Source: Caldisericota bacterium (GTDB lineage: Bacteria; Caldisericota; Caldisericia; Cryosericales; Cryosericaceae). Taken from it: DNA of 63,467 nt. The position numbers were made by a program, and so were the translations under genes. How positions within the stretch are numbered: position 1 is the stretch's first letter; every line of letters starts with the position of its first letter. Below the pieces are notes generated by a model. The model ran no database searches and was not told the origin of the DNA. It worked only from the letters and a program-made list of their open reading frames with translations. Positions 50,997 through 60,267 of the stretch are shown here, one piece after another. The stretch spans positions 1-63,467 of the forward strand of contig JAPLGL010000026.1 of assembly GCA_026390155.1 (NCBI GenBank). The letters are read 5' to 3'.

Positions 50997-51033
50997 ATCC
51001 CTTTGGTGTCAGGCACCATGACTTTCACAATTG
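50988..51033. repeat. Nested palindromes, REP-like element or terminator
   Basis: CAATTGTGAA and TTCACAATTG form an outer stem, and GGTGTCAGGCACC an inner one (51005-51017). It starts in the last codons of the PH-like gene. The inner palindrome resembles small dispersed palindromes known from many bacterial genomes; only this copy is seen here. Confidence 0.5.
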
Positions 51034-51102
51034 CGCTGTGGCGCTGACGGCGTATCCTCAACGCAGCGGGGCCATGGATGGCCTGCGGATGGAGGAACGC
51101 TG

Positions 51103-51831
51103 ATGTGCAGGATGTTTGGAATAGTTGCGACGACGCCACAATCCATAGCTCCCTGGTTGACCGACGTAGAGCCCTCGCTTCGCTCACTGGCGGTTGCGGA
51201 CAAATCCGGTGAGGCGAACTCTGACGGCTGGGGTATCGGATGGTATGACCGCACACATGGTGTTGCCCGCCTGATCAAGGAACCGGGACCCGCAAATGAA
51301 TCACCTCTGTATGACAGAACGGCTCGCAGCGTCAGTGCTCGCGTTGCCCTCGCTCATGTCCGTCGTAGCAGTGGCACGCCTCGTCTGATTGCAAACACGC
51401 ATCCGTTCGTTTCGGGACCATGGCTGTTTTGCCACAACGGGCACTGCTCAGGTGAGCGGCTGAGAGAGCGCCTCCAGCCCAAGTTCAGGAACAGCCTTGA
51501 GGGCGACAACGACAGTGAAATCTACTTTGCGCTGCTGTTGCAGTACCTCGAACTGGTGAGCGACCCCATCGAGGCTCTGAGAGGGGCCGTCCACGAAGTC
51601 GTATCCGTCGGAGAGTTCAGCGGGCTCAACTTTCTCCTGAGTCGTGGGCGATCCATGTATGCCTTCCACTACAGCACTGATCCTCAGCGGCACAGCATGT
51701 ATCTCCAGCACCAGCAGGGCAGGGAACTCGTCGCCAGTGAACCCCTTGGCCCGGGTTCCTGGGAATGGTTGCCCAACAGGTCGCTGGCTGTCCTGACACC
51801 TGCAGGGCACGCCATCAGCTCTCTAGTTTGA
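51103..51831 (+). CDS. Class II glutamine amidotransferase domain protein
   Basis: A 242-residue N-terminal-nucleophile hydrolase. After Met, Cys2 is the predicted nucleophile (MCRMFGIVA), followed by NSDGWGIGWY, VALAHVRRSSGTP and THPFVSGPWLFCHNGHC with the conserved Asn-Gly. This is the GATase_4/EgtC-like type that stands alone without a synthetase domain. The partner and product are unknown. GGAGGAACGCTG precedes the ATG. Confidence 0.88.
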   Translation: MCRMFGIVATTPQSIAPWLTDVEPSLRSLAVADKSGEANSDGWGIGWYDRTHGVARLIKEPGPANESPLYDRTARSVSARVALAHVRRSSGTPRLIANTHPFVSGPWLFCHNGHCSGERLRERLQPKFRNSLEGDNDSEIYFALLLQYLELVSDPIEALRGAVHEVVSVGEFSGLNFLLSRGRSMYAFHYSTDPQRHSMYLQHQQGRELVASEPLGPGSWEWLPNRSLAVLTPAGHAISSLV

Positions 51832-51955
51832 AACCGGGCCGCGCGGAGACCCCCCCTAGGGATTGGGCCGTTCTCCGGAAGCACTTTCGTTGCTTTTTGG
51901 GACTGTATGTCTACCATGTTGCATGTAGTCGAGGTCATACCCGGAGGTACCACTC

Positions 51956-52771
51956 ATGGTACTGTGGAAAAGCATTGTGCTCGGCATTGTACAGGGATTG
52001 ACCGAGTTCCTGCCGGTCAGCAGCTCAGGGCATCTGGTCGTGGTGTCGGGACTGCTCAAGGCCGACGCAACGCTTGCCTTCGATGTGGCACTGCACTTCG
52101 GCAGCCTCATCGCGCTGGTCATCTTCTTCTGGGGCGACATCGCGGGCCTGTTCCGGGGATTCCTCTACACGTTCCGCAGCAGCCTGTCTCATGACGAAGC
52201 ACGCAAGCGCAACATGTTCTGGCTCATTGTCATGTCCATCATCCCGTCCGGAATCCTTGGGGTTCTTCTTAGCGCGACTATTGAGAAGGTTTTTGCCAGC
52301 CCCTATATCGTGGGGACTATGTTCCTCGTCACAGCCGCCCTGCTGTTTCTGCAGCACTTTTCGTCGACGACCAGGACGATTCGAGAGGTTGGCTGGAAGG
52401 ACGCACTGGCTATCGGCATCGGCCAGGTTTTTGCACTTCTGCCCGGTCTTTCGCGCAGCGGCACGACCATGTCCGTCGGCGTTTACAGGGGCTTCAAACA
52501 GGAGGATGCCGCCCATTTCAGCTTCCTCATGGCCATCCCGACCATCGCGGGCGCGGCGATCTTCAAGCTCAAGGACTTTCTACAGTCGGGAATGTTCTCA
52601 AGTTCTCTTACGGAGGTCGGCATCGGTGTCCTCGTCAGCGTGCTGACCAGCCTCGTCGCGATCGGGTTGCTGCTCAGGGTTGCGCGGAGAGGCAAGATGC
52701 AGTGGTTCGCGCTCTATTGTGTCGTAGCGGCGCTCTTCACGTTTGCAGCTCACTATTTTAGACTTATCTGA
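51956..52771 (+). CDS. uppP: Undecaprenyl-diphosphatase
   Basis: A 271-residue membrane enzyme recycling undecaprenyl diphosphate for peptidoglycan and other envelope polymers. The catalytic motifs are GIVQGLTEFLPVSSSGHLVV (Glu-rich motif 1) and LPGLSRSGTTMSVG (motif 2). It has about seven to eight spans. CGGAGGTACC precedes the ATG. Called BacA in older work because extra copies give bacitracin resistance. Confidence 0.95.
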   Translation: MVLWKSIVLGIVQGLTEFLPVSSSGHLVVVSGLLKADATLAFDVALHFGSLIALVIFFWGDIAGLFRGFLYTFRSSLSHDEARKRNMFWLIVMSIIPSGILGVLLSATIEKVFASPYIVGTMFLVTAALLFLQHFSSTTRTIREVGWKDALAIGIGQVFALLPGLSRSGTTMSVGVYRGFKQEDAAHFSFLMAIPTIAGAAIFKLKDFLQSGMFSSSLTEVGIGVLVSVLTSLVAIGLLLRVARRGKMQWFALYCVVAALFTFAAHYFRLI

Positions 52772-52845
52772 GTCTTGCGGCGTGCGCAGGAATCGGATTG
52801 AGATTACAACAACAAACCGTGCCAATTGAAAGAGGAGTGTGACCC

Positions 52846-54549
52846 ATGTTTGAAAAAGCAACTGACAAGAAAGACATTGGCGATCTTGCAACGTCACTGG
52901 GGATCCATGACGAGGAGATCGATTACTTCGGCAGGTACATGGGTAAGATCGACTACCATATCCTTGAGCGCCTGCAAGACAAGCCGGATGGCAAGTACAT
53001 CGACGTGACGGCTGTCACGCCGACGCCGTTTGGCGAAGGCAAGACCGTCACAACCATTGGGCTGGGTATGGCGCTGAACAGGCTGGGATTCAACACGGTC
53101 AACACACTGCGCGAACCATCCATGGGCCCTGTCTTTGGGATCAAGGGCGGAGGGACAGGCGGTGGCAAGTCGTCGCTCTTTCCGATGGAACAGATCAACC
53201 TGCACTTCACGGGCGACATTCATGCAGTGGAGACGGCAACCAACCTGCTGGCTGCGGTTGTGGACAACCATATCTCCCAGGGAAACGAACTGGACATCGA
53301 TCCCCAGAGCATCAGCTGGCGCCGAACCATGGACGTGGAAGACCGGTCGATGCGCAAACTCACGATTCAGTTGACAGAGAAGAAGGATGGCGTCAAGACG
53401 GAGACGTCGTACGAGACCGGTTTCGACATCGCAGCCGCTTCGCCCATCATGGCTATCATGGGCTTGACGACGGGGTTCGAGGATCTGCACCAGCGTCTTT
53501 CGGAGATTGTCGTTGCGCACAGCCGCCGTGGAGCGGTGGTGACGGTCGAGGACCTGCGTGCGACCGGGGGCTTGACAGCCATCCTCAAGGACGCCATCTA
53601 TCCCAACCTGGTTCAAACGGAAGAGGGCACGCCTGCCTTCGTTCATATTGGACCGTTCGCCAACATCGCATTTGGCAACAACTCAGTACTGTCCGACCGC
53701 GCGGCGCTGAAGCTTGGTGACTACGTCGTGACAGAGAGCGGGTTTGGTGCCGACATGGGGTTCGAGAAACTCATGGACATCAAGCTGAGACAGGCCGGCA
53801 TGAAGGGGCCTGACTGTGTGGTCATCGTTGCGACCGTCCGTGCGCTCAAGATGCACGGGGGTGCGTTCACTGTCAGGCCCGGCAAGAAGCTTGATCCTGC
53901 TCTTGTATCGGCTGTGAATATGCCTGCGCTCGAGCTGGGCTGTGAGAATCTCCGGGTACACATCGAGAACATTCGTTCCTATGGTCTGCCAGTCGTTGTT
54001 GCCATCAACCGATTCCCGGACGATTCCGCCGAAGAGGTCGCGATGGTCCAATCCAGGGCTTTGCAGTTTGGTGCGGTGGCTGCAGTGCCGCACACGTTCT
54101 TTGTGGATGGCAGCGAGGGTGGACTGGAACTCGCACGCGCCGTCCAGGAAGTAGCATCGACCTCTCACGTGGGCGCCATCCACTATCCATATGAATTGAC
54201 TGATACCATCGAGGAGAAGATGCGCAAACTGGTCCGGACGATTTATCGAGCCAGTGACATCGACCTGACGCCTCTGGCGGTCGAGCGCATCAAGGAATTC
54301 ACGGTGGCCGGCTATGACAAGTGGCCCATCTGCATGGCGAAGACGCATCTGTCCATAAGTCATGATCCTGACGTCAAAGGTGCACCGTCTGGATACCTGT
54401 TCCCCATTCGCGACATTCGCGCCGCGACCGGTGCGCGCTTCCTGTATCCATTGGGTGGAACGATGCAGACCATGCCGGCACTCTCCAAAGTCCCGGCGAT
54501 GGTCAACATTGATGTGACGACAGAGGGTGTCATCACGGGACTTCGCTGA
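52846..54549 (+). CDS. fhs: Formate-tetrahydrofolate ligase
   Basis: A 567-residue enzyme making 10-formyl-tetrahydrofolate from formate, ATP and tetrahydrofolate. Key blocks are TPTPFGEGKTVTTIGL (P-loop), REPSMGPVFGIKGG, GFDIAAASPIMAIMGL and FVHIGPFANIAFGNNS. Length is normal. AGAGGAGTGTGACCC precedes the ATG. It suggests one-carbon assimilation from formate, or formate release in the reverse direction; no other folate-pathway gene is in the window. Confidence 0.96.
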   Translation: MFEKATDKKDIGDLATSLGIHDEEIDYFGRYMGKIDYHILERLQDKPDGKYIDVTAVTPTPFGEGKTVTTIGLGMALNRLGFNTVNTLREPSMGPVFGIKGGGTGGGKSSLFPMEQINLHFTGDIHAVETATNLLAAVVDNHISQGNELDIDPQSISWRRTMDVEDRSMRKLTIQLTEKKDGVKTETSYETGFDIAAASPIMAIMGLTTGFEDLHQRLSEIVVAHSRRGAVVTVEDLRATGGLTAILKDAIYPNLVQTEEGTPAFVHIGPFANIAFGNNSVLSDRAALKLGDYVVTESGFGADMGFEKLMDIKLRQAGMKGPDCVVIVATVRALKMHGGAFTVRPGKKLDPALVSAVNMPALELGCENLRVHIENIRSYGLPVVVAINRFPDDSAEEVAMVQSRALQFGAVAAVPHTFFVDGSEGGLELARAVQEVASTSHVGAIHYPYELTDTIEEKMRKLVRTIYRASDIDLTPLAVERIKEFTVAGYDKWPICMAKTHLSISHDPDVKGAPSGYLFPIRDIRAATGARFLYPLGGTMQTMPALSKVPAMVNIDVTTEGVITGLR

Positions 54550-54650
54550 TTTGTCAAACCCGACTGGCACTGTGAATATTTCGCTCTGTGCCGTCTGTCG
54601 TCATTGGATACAATGGAGATAGGAATACGAGTCATACGTGGAGGTGAGTG

Positions 54651-55229
54651 TTGAAACAGACATTTCTGAATCTGGGTGCAGCTTTTGTCGGTGAATCCAT
54701 GGCCCGCAACCGGTACGCCATGTACAACAAGGTGGCCCGGACTGAAGGGTTTGAGCAGATAGCAGGGATCTTCGCCGAGACTGCCGAACAGGAGCGAGAG
54801 CACGCCACCATCCTGTTTCATTTTCTCCAGGACATCAAGCAGGAGAACGGTGGCGAACTGAAGCTTACCAACGCCGAAGTTCCACTGGTGCTTGGGACGA
54901 CGGCCGAGAACCTGCAGGCAGCTATCGATGGTGAACACTACGAGACGACGACGATGTATCCTGGCTTTGCAGACGTAGCCGACCAGGAAGGGTACCAGGC
55001 AATCGCACAGCGTCTGCGCGCCATCGCGGTAGCTGAAGCCCATCATGAAGAACGGTATGGCAAGCTCCTCAAGGAAGTCAAGGCACACTCAGTCTTCAAG
55101 AAGGACCACAAGATCATCTGGGTCTGCCGCGAATGCGGATATGTTCATGAGGGGAGCGAGGCGCCGAGCAAGTGCCCCGCATGCCAGCACGCGCAGAGTT
55201 TCTACCAGGTCGAGTCGGAGAACTACTAG
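54651..55229 (+). CDS. rbr: Rubrerythrin
   Basis: A 192-residue non-heme iron protein that reduces hydrogen peroxide in anaerobes. The N-terminal ferritin-like diiron domain has [11 protein letters not shown] and [13 protein letters not shown], with a third ligand block [11 protein letters not shown]. The C-terminal rubredoxin domain has [12 protein letters not shown] and SKCPACQH. The start is TTG 54651, three bases after GGAGGTGA; GTG 54648 is directly adjacent to that site and less likely. A terminator follows. Confidence 0.94.
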   Translation: MKQTFLNLGAAFVGESMARNRYAMYNKVARTEGFEQIAGIFAETAEQEREHATILFHFLQDIKQENGGELKLTNAEVPLVLGTTAENLQAAIDGEHYETTTMYPGFADVADQEGYQAIAQRLRAIAVAEAHHEERYGKLLKEVKAHSVFKKDHKIIWVCRECGYVHEGSEAPSKCPACQHAQSFYQVESENY

Positions 55230-55246
55230 CGTCAGAGAATCAGTCA

Positions 55247-55277
55247 TGGGGCCTGCCTTAGCAGGTCCCTTTGTGTT
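55247..55277 (+). terminator. Terminator after rubrerythrin
   Basis: GGGCCTGC and GCAGGTCCC pair with one bulge around a CTTA loop, followed by TTTGTGTTT. Confidence 0.65.
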
Positions 55278-55360
55278 TGAAGGCAAGTCACAGAGCATAT
55301 CGACAACAGCCTCGTCTGTTTGCCGGGCAACCTTCGAGACAGTCAGGAGCAGAACCGCAG

Positions 55361-56032
55361 ATGAGTACGAACAAGAAGAAAGCTGGACAGAGACTGAGCA
55401 GGACGCAGGAGCTGCAGAAGAAATACCCGGGCCACCGACCCATTCCGCCCAGCACGCGGACGGTAATCATCACGCTGGCAGCAACAGTCATTCTGTCGCT
55501 GTTGCTTGTGTTGGTCTTTCTCAAGAAGGCTCCCACTCCGCAGGCGCTCGGCAACAAGTACGTTGTGCTGGAAACGAACATGGGCACGATAAAGCTTGAG
55601 CTGTACGGGGATAAGGCTCCCAGGACCGTCACACAGTTCCTGGCCAACGTCACGGCGGGCAAGTACGATGGTCTGACGTTTCATCGGGTCGTGAAGGGAT
55701 TCATGATCCAGGGCGGCGACCCCAATGGGAACGGAACGGGAGGCAGCAGTATCCCCTTTGAGAAGACGGGCGTCAGCCACCTCCGGGGAATCATTTCCAT
55801 GGCATCGTCGCAGGCGGGAGTCACGCAGTCGGATATGCAGTTCTTCATCATGCACGGCGACTACACGGGCTTGGACGGCACCTTCGCAGCCTTTGGCCAT
55901 GTTATCGAGGGAATGGACGTCGTGGACCAGATCGCTAGTGTTCCTGTCGGGCCGAATCCCGGCATGCCCGACGAAATGTCTGCCCCACTGACTGGAATCA
56001 TGATCATTCAGGCGACCGAGGTCGCCAACTAG
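55361..56032 (+). CDS. Membrane-anchored cyclophilin-type peptidyl-prolyl isomerase
   Basis: A 223-residue protein with a basic cytoplasmic N-terminus, one span (about 41-63) and an extracytoplasmic cyclophilin domain. FHRVVKGFMIQGGDP carries the catalytic Arg and Gln, with SDMQFFIM and FGHVIEGMDVVDQI following. It would assist folding of exported proteins. AGGAGC lies upstream of ATG 55361. A second cyclophilin gene follows 9 bp later. Confidence 0.9.
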   Translation: MSTNKKKAGQRLSRTQELQKKYPGHRPIPPSTRTVIITLAATVILSLLLVLVFLKKAPTPQALGNKYVVLETNMGTIKLELYGDKAPRTVTQFLANVTAGKYDGLTFHRVVKGFMIQGGDPNGNGTGGSSIPFEKTGVSHLRGIISMASSQAGVTQSDMQFFIMHGDYTGLDGTFAAFGHVIEGMDVVDQIASVPVGPNPGMPDEMSAPLTGIMIIQATEVAN

Positions 56033-56041
56033 GAGCGTCAC

Positions 56042-56527
56042 ATGGAAGAAAAGAACAGGTTCATCCATATGGAAACGTCCAAGGGAACGATGACACTTGA
56101 GTTGTACGCCGCACGGGCGCCCAGGACTGTCGAGCGATTTATGGCCGTCGTCAACGCCGGCAATTATGATGGTCTGAAGTTTCATCGCATCATCAAGGAC
56201 TTCATGGTTCAGGGTGGCGATCCAGACGGGAACGGCACCGGCGGCGGCAGTGTCAAGTTCGAGGGCTCCGACGTCAAACACGTTCCCGGGGTCATCAGCA
56301 TGGCTGCCCAGAAGGCCCGTGTCGATCAGTCTGACATGCAGTTCTTCATCATGACCAGCACATCTGACCAGCTGGATGGCAATTACACCGCATTCGGGCA
56401 CGTCACGGAAGGCATGGAAATTCTGACTGCCATTGCAGCGACACCTGTCGCGCAGGCGCCGTGGGGCGAACGTTCACGTCCACTTGAGGACGTCCGTATC
56501 GTTAAGGCGTCCGAGATTCTTGATTAG
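56042..56527 (+). CDS. Cytoplasmic cyclophilin-type peptidyl-prolyl isomerase
   Basis: A 161-residue single-domain cyclophilin with FHRIIKDFMVQGGDP, SDMQFFIMTS and FGHVTEGMEILTAI. It probably arose by duplication from the anchored copy upstream. AGGAGCGTCAC precedes the ATG. The DegV series starts 9 bp after its stop. A decayed copy of its last 30 or so codons appears again at 58328-58410. Confidence 0.92.
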   Translation: MEEKNRFIHMETSKGTMTLELYAARAPRTVERFMAVVNAGNYDGLKFHRIIKDFMVQGGDPDGNGTGGGSVKFEGSDVKHVPGVISMAAQKARVDQSDMQFFIMTSTSDQLDGNYTAFGHVTEGMEILTAIAATPVAQAPWGERSRPLEDVRIVKASEILD

Positions 56528-56536
56528 GACGGTCCA

Positions 56537-57379
56537 ATGGCTATTCGCATCGTAACGGACTCTACAAGCTACCTTCCGGCTGGGTTTGCCGCACAGCATG
56601 ACCTTCCCGTCGTGCCGCTCAAGATCTCGGTCAACGGAGTATTCTCCCGGGAGTTTGTGGAGATGACTGCTGATGTCTTCTACGCGAAGCAGAAAGCAGG
56701 AGCCAAGGCCGGGACCACGCAGCCCGGTCCTGAGGACTTCATTGCGGTCTATGCCAAGTTGCTCGCGAACCAAGGCGACGAAGTGCTGAGCATTCACCTT
56801 TCATCAGGCATGAGTGGAACGCTCAACAGCGCGTACATTGCGGCGGAACAGACCGATCCCAGGCGTATCCGTCTCTATGATGTGCGGACTTCAGGACTTG
56901 GTCTTGGCTTCATGGTCATGCAGGCCGTCAAGCTTGTTGCGCGCGGAGCCGTCATCACCGACATCATCACCATGCTGGACGGGATGCAGCCACGCACGCA
57001 CATCTACTTCCTCGTCGGCACCATGAAGTACCTCATCGAGGGCGGGCGCATTGGCAAGGCAGCCGGCGTCGCAGCCAGCATCCTGCAGATCAAGCCAATC
57101 CTCACGGTCAAGGACGGCATCGTCGACGTGTTCGAACGGCCACGGACCATGCGGACAGCCCGAGACCGCATGTGGGCGCTCATCGACCAGGCGGTCGTGA
57201 AGGGTATTGAGTCTATTGGGTTCCACTATACGGGCAACAGAGCCGAAGTCGAGGCAATACAGACTGAGTTCACGAAGCGCACAGGAATTCCATCCGTTCT
57301 CAGCCAGCTGGGTCCTGTCGTCGGGTGTCATACGGGTCCCGACACCATGGCGGTCGTCATTGTCGACCAGGCACTCTGA
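56537..57379 (+). CDS. DegV family (FakB-like) protein, tandem copy 1
   Basis: A 280-residue DegV protein with TDSTSYLPAGF at the N-terminus (fatty-acid-contacting Thr-Asp-Ser loop), IHLSSGMSGTLNSAYIA and GRIGKAAGVAASILQIKPIL. In the FakAB system such proteins bind free fatty acids for phosphorylation. Copies 1, 2 and 3 are close to one another (all share VFYAKQ and ERPRTMR or DRPRTMR). It follows the cyclophilin gene closely; the ribosome binding site is AGGA. Confidence 0.9.
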   Translation: MAIRIVTDSTSYLPAGFAAQHDLPVVPLKISVNGVFSREFVEMTADVFYAKQKAGAKAGTTQPGPEDFIAVYAKLLANQGDEVLSIHLSSGMSGTLNSAYIAAEQTDPRRIRLYDVRTSGLGLGFMVMQAVKLVARGAVITDIITMLDGMQPRTHIYFLVGTMKYLIEGGRIGKAAGVAASILQIKPILTVKDGIVDVFERPRTMRTARDRMWALIDQAVVKGIESIGFHYTGNRAEVEAIQTEFTKRTGIPSVLSQLGPVVGCHTGPDTMAVVIVDQAL

Positions 57380-57391
57380 TCAGGGAACCCA

Positions 57392-57443
57392 AGATGAACG
57401 CAGCGGTGAAGCTGGACCACATTGGTCGGCAGAGGAGCCAGGC
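57392..57443 (+). repeat. 52-bp leader repeat, copy 1
   Basis: The 52 bases before the GTG of DegV copy 2 are identical to those before DegV copy 4 (59268-59319) and include the ribosome binding site. The coding regions that follow are much more diverged. Confidence 0.85.
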
Positions 57444-58286
57444 GTGGGCATCCATATTGTAACAGACTCCACAAGCTACCTTCCCAGCGGTTTTGCCGAA
57501 GGCCACGATCTTTCGGTCGTGCCGGTCAAGGTCTCGGTCGACGAAGTGTTCTTCCGAGAGTTTGTGGAGATATCTCCTGATGTCTTCTACGCGAAGCAGA
57601 AAGCTGGAGCAAAGTACAGCACGACACAGCCGGGCCCGGAGGATTTCATTGCGGTCTATAGCAGATTGCTCGCAAGTCCGGACGACCAGGTGCTGAGTAT
57701 TCATCTGTCATCCCGTGTGAGTGGGACGCTCAACAGCGCGTACATTGCGGCCGGGCAGACCGATCCAAGGCGTGTCCATCTCTATGATTCGCGGACTTCA
57801 GGACTTGGTCTTGGCTTCATGGTCATGCAGGCCGTCAAGATGGTTTCGGATGGAGCCGGCATCGACGACATCATCACCATGTTGGACGGAATGCAGCCAC
57901 GCACGCATATCTACTTCCTCGTGGGCACCATGAAGTACCTCATCAAGAGCGGGCGCATTGGCAAGGCGGCGGGCGTCGCTGCCAGTATTCTGCAGATCAA
58001 GCCCATCCTCACGGTCAAGGACGGCATGATCGATGTGTATGACAGGCCGCGCACAATGCGGGCGGCGCTGGACCGCATCTGGGCGCTCATCGACCAGGCA
58101 GTCGTACGGGGCATCGAGCACATCGGGTTCCACTATGTGAGCAACAGAGCCGAGGTCGAGGCAATGCAGATGGAATTCACGAGGCGCACGGGGATTCCGT
58201 CTCTCCTCAGCCAGCTGGGTCCAGGCGTCGGGTGCCACATGGGACCCGAGACCGTCGCAGTTGTCATCGTCGACAAGGCAGTCTGA
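57444..58286 (+). CDS. DegV family (FakB-like) protein, tandem copy 2
   Basis: A 280-residue paralog starting at GTG 57444 with AGAGGAGCC upstream; the longer frame from 57207 runs through DegV copy 1. Motifs are TDSTSYLPSGF, IHLSSRVSGTLNSAYIA, and GRIGKAAGVAASILQIKPIL. A change near position 50 (VSVDEVFFREF) and Lys for Glu in IKSGRIG distinguish it from copy 1. Confidence 0.9.
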   Translation: MGIHIVTDSTSYLPSGFAEGHDLSVVPVKVSVDEVFFREFVEISPDVFYAKQKAGAKYSTTQPGPEDFIAVYSRLLASPDDQVLSIHLSSRVSGTLNSAYIAAGQTDPRRVHLYDSRTSGLGLGFMVMQAVKMVSDGAGIDDIITMLDGMQPRTHIYFLVGTMKYLIKSGRIGKAAGVAASILQIKPILTVKDGMIDVYDRPRTMRAALDRIWALIDQAVVRGIEHIGFHYVSNRAEVEAMQMEFTRRTGIPSLLSQLGPGVGCHMGPETVAVVIVDKAV

Positions 58287-58327
58287 TGGAGAAGGTCAGC
58301 GTAGTCGTGGCGTCGAACTCGGACAAG

Positions 58328-58410
58328 ACCTGTCCCCTGGGCGCCGCAGGACTGACATTCACGGCCTGTCGAGGACGTACACATCTTCAAGGCGTCTGAG
58401 ATTCACGACC
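58328..58410 (+). pseudogene. Remnant of a cyclophilin gene 3' end
   Basis: The last part encodes VEDVHIFKASEIHD, matching LEDVRIVKASEILD at the end of the cyclophilin gene at 56042, and the preceding bases also align with that gene. It lies just before DegV copy 3, exactly as the intact cyclophilin end lies before DegV copy 1, so it is a scar of a tandem duplication. Confidence 0.75.
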
Positions 58411-58421
58411 AGGAGGAACCT

Positions 58422-59264
58422 ATGGCTATTCACATTGTAACGGACTCCACGAGCTGCCTTCCCGCTGGCTTTGCCGAACAGCATGACCTTCTCGTCGTGC
58501 CCCTCAAGGTTTCGGTCGATGGAGTATTCTTCCGCGAGTTTGTGGAGATATCTCCTGATGTCTTCTACGCGAAGCAGAGGGCTGGAGCCAAGTCTGGTAC
58601 GACGCAGCCTGGTCCCGAGGATTTCATTGAGGTCTATACCAGGTTGCTCGCAAACCAAGGCGACGAAGTGCTGAGCATTCACCTCTCGTCTGCCACGAGT
58701 GGAACACTCAACAGCGCGTACATTGCAGCCGAGCAGACCGATCCCAGGCGCGTCCATCTCTATGACGTGCGGACGACAGGTCTCGGACTCGGGTTCATGG
58801 TCATGCGGGCTGCGGAGCTTGTTGCGGGCGGAGCCGGCATCGCCGACATCATCAAGGTGCTGGACGGGATGCAGCTACGCACGCACATCTACTTTCTTGT
58901 TGGCACAATGAAGTACATCGTGGAGGGCGGGCGCGTCGGCAAGGCAGCCGGCGTTGCCGGCAGCATCCTGCAGATCAAGCCCATCCTTACGTTCAAGGAC
59001 GGTATCGTCGACGTGTTCGAACGACCGCGAACCATGCGTGTCGCGAAGGAGCGCATCCGGACACTCATCGATCAGGCGGTCGTTCGGGGTATCGAGTACA
59101 TTGGGTTCCACTTTGCGGGCAACAGAGCCGAGGTCGAGGCAATGCAGACTGATTTCACGAGGCGCACAGGCATACCGTCCGTCCTCAGCCAGCTGGGCCC
59201 TGTCCTCGGGTGTCTTACGGGCCCGGACACCATGGCAGTTGTCATCGTCGACAAGGCAGTCTGA
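58422..59264 (+). CDS. DegV family (FakB-like) protein, tandem copy 3
   Basis: A 280-residue paralog with TDSTSCLPAGF, IHLSSATSGTLNSAYIA and GRVGKAAGVAGSILQIKPIL. AGGAGGAACCT precedes the ATG. Its upstream spacer holds the cyclophilin remnant, showing it was copied together with the end of that gene. Confidence 0.9.
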   Translation: MAIHIVTDSTSCLPAGFAEQHDLLVVPLKVSVDGVFFREFVEISPDVFYAKQRAGAKSGTTQPGPEDFIEVYTRLLANQGDEVLSIHLSSATSGTLNSAYIAAEQTDPRRVHLYDVRTTGLGLGFMVMRAAELVAGGAGIADIIKVLDGMQLRTHIYFLVGTMKYIVEGGRVGKAAGVAGSILQIKPILTFKDGIVDVFERPRTMRVAKERIRTLIDQAVVRGIEYIGFHFAGNRAEVEAMQTDFTRRTGIPSVLSQLGPVLGCLTGPDTMAVVIVDKAV

Positions 59265-59267
59265 TTG

Positions 59268-59319
59268 AGATGAACGCAGCGGTGAAGCTGGACCACATTG
59301 GTCGGCAGAGGAGCCAGGC
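59268..59319 (+). repeat. 52-bp leader repeat, copy 2
   Basis: Identical to 57392-57443, and placed immediately before the GTG of DegV copy 4 with its ribosome binding site. Confidence 0.85.
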
Positions 59320-60162
59320 GTGAGCATCCATATTGTAACGGATTCAACTAGCTACTTGCCGGAGGGCTACACAGGCGAGCACGGGGTCGATATCGTTCCC
59401 CTGCGGATCACGATTGATGGAGTGTTGTACCGGGAATTTGCGGACATTGCTTCAGATGAGTTCTATGTGAAGCAAGGGTCCGGCGCGAAGGCAGTAACGT
59501 CACAGCCAGGACCGGAAGATTTCGTCGGGCTGTACAGGAGGCTGCTGGAGAACCCGGAGGATGAGGTTCTCAGTGTCCACCTCTCCAGCCTCATGAGCGG
59601 AACGCTGAACAGTGCACATGCGGCAGCCGCGATGCTGGAGTCGGAGCGGGTAACCCTGTATGACACAAGAACAACGGGCCTGGGCCTTGGATTCATGGTC
59701 ATGGAAGCCGTACGTCTCGCGGAGACGGGAGCGACCATCCCTGATATCGTGACTGCGCTTGATGCGATGCAGGGTCGCATCCATATCTACTTCCTGGTGG
59801 GTACGCTGGAGTACCTGGTGGCGGGGGCCCGTATCGGCAAGGCAGCTGGACTTGCGGGCAGCATCCTGCAGATCAAGCCGATCCTGACCATCAAGGACGG
59901 CATGATCGATGTGTATGACCGGCCGCGCACCATGCGGGTTGCGAAGGAACGCATCTGGGCACTTATCGATGGTGCGGTCGAGCACGGAGTCGAACATGTG
60001 GGGTTCCACTACGCGGGCAATCGAGCAGAAGTCGAAGCTCTTCAACGGGAGTTTGAAAGCCGGACGGGAATCCCATCGATCCTGAGCCAGCTGGGCCCTG
60101 TCGTCGGCGGCAATACGGGACCGGAGACGCTGGGCGTTGTGATCGTCAACAAAGCAGTGTAG
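59320..60162 (+). CDS. DegV family (FakB-like) protein, tandem copy 4
   Basis: A 280-residue paralog beginning at GTG with the same leader as copy 2. Motifs are TDSTSYLPEGYTGEH, VHLSSLMSGTLNSAHAA and GARIGKAAGLAGSILQIKPIL. The first 170 residues differ clearly from copies 1-3, while the last third (YDRPRTMRVAKERIWALID) remains very similar, which looks like partial gene conversion. Confidence 0.9.
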   Translation: MSIHIVTDSTSYLPEGYTGEHGVDIVPLRITIDGVLYREFADIASDEFYVKQGSGAKAVTSQPGPEDFVGLYRRLLENPEDEVLSVHLSSLMSGTLNSAHAAAAMLESERVTLYDTRTTGLGLGFMVMEAVRLAETGATIPDIVTALDAMQGRIHIYFLVGTLEYLVAGARIGKAAGLAGSILQIKPILTIKDGMIDVYDRPRTMRVAKERIWALIDGAVEHGVEHVGFHYAGNRAEVEALQREFESRTGIPSILSQLGPVVGGNTGPETLGVVIVNKAV

Positions 60163-60267
60163 TCTGAGACGAGAAGGGGACACGCTTCTTTCCTCTCCCC
60201 AACCATGTGAGCGGTCCCGCTGTCTCCGCCGGCGGTACGAATGCACAAGCGGAGAAAGGAGCCGACA

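Noticed and set aside
55343-56401. 352-codon minus-strand frame opposite the cyclophilins
   Set aside because: It has apparent internal repeats only because the two cyclophilin genes are duplicates of each other.
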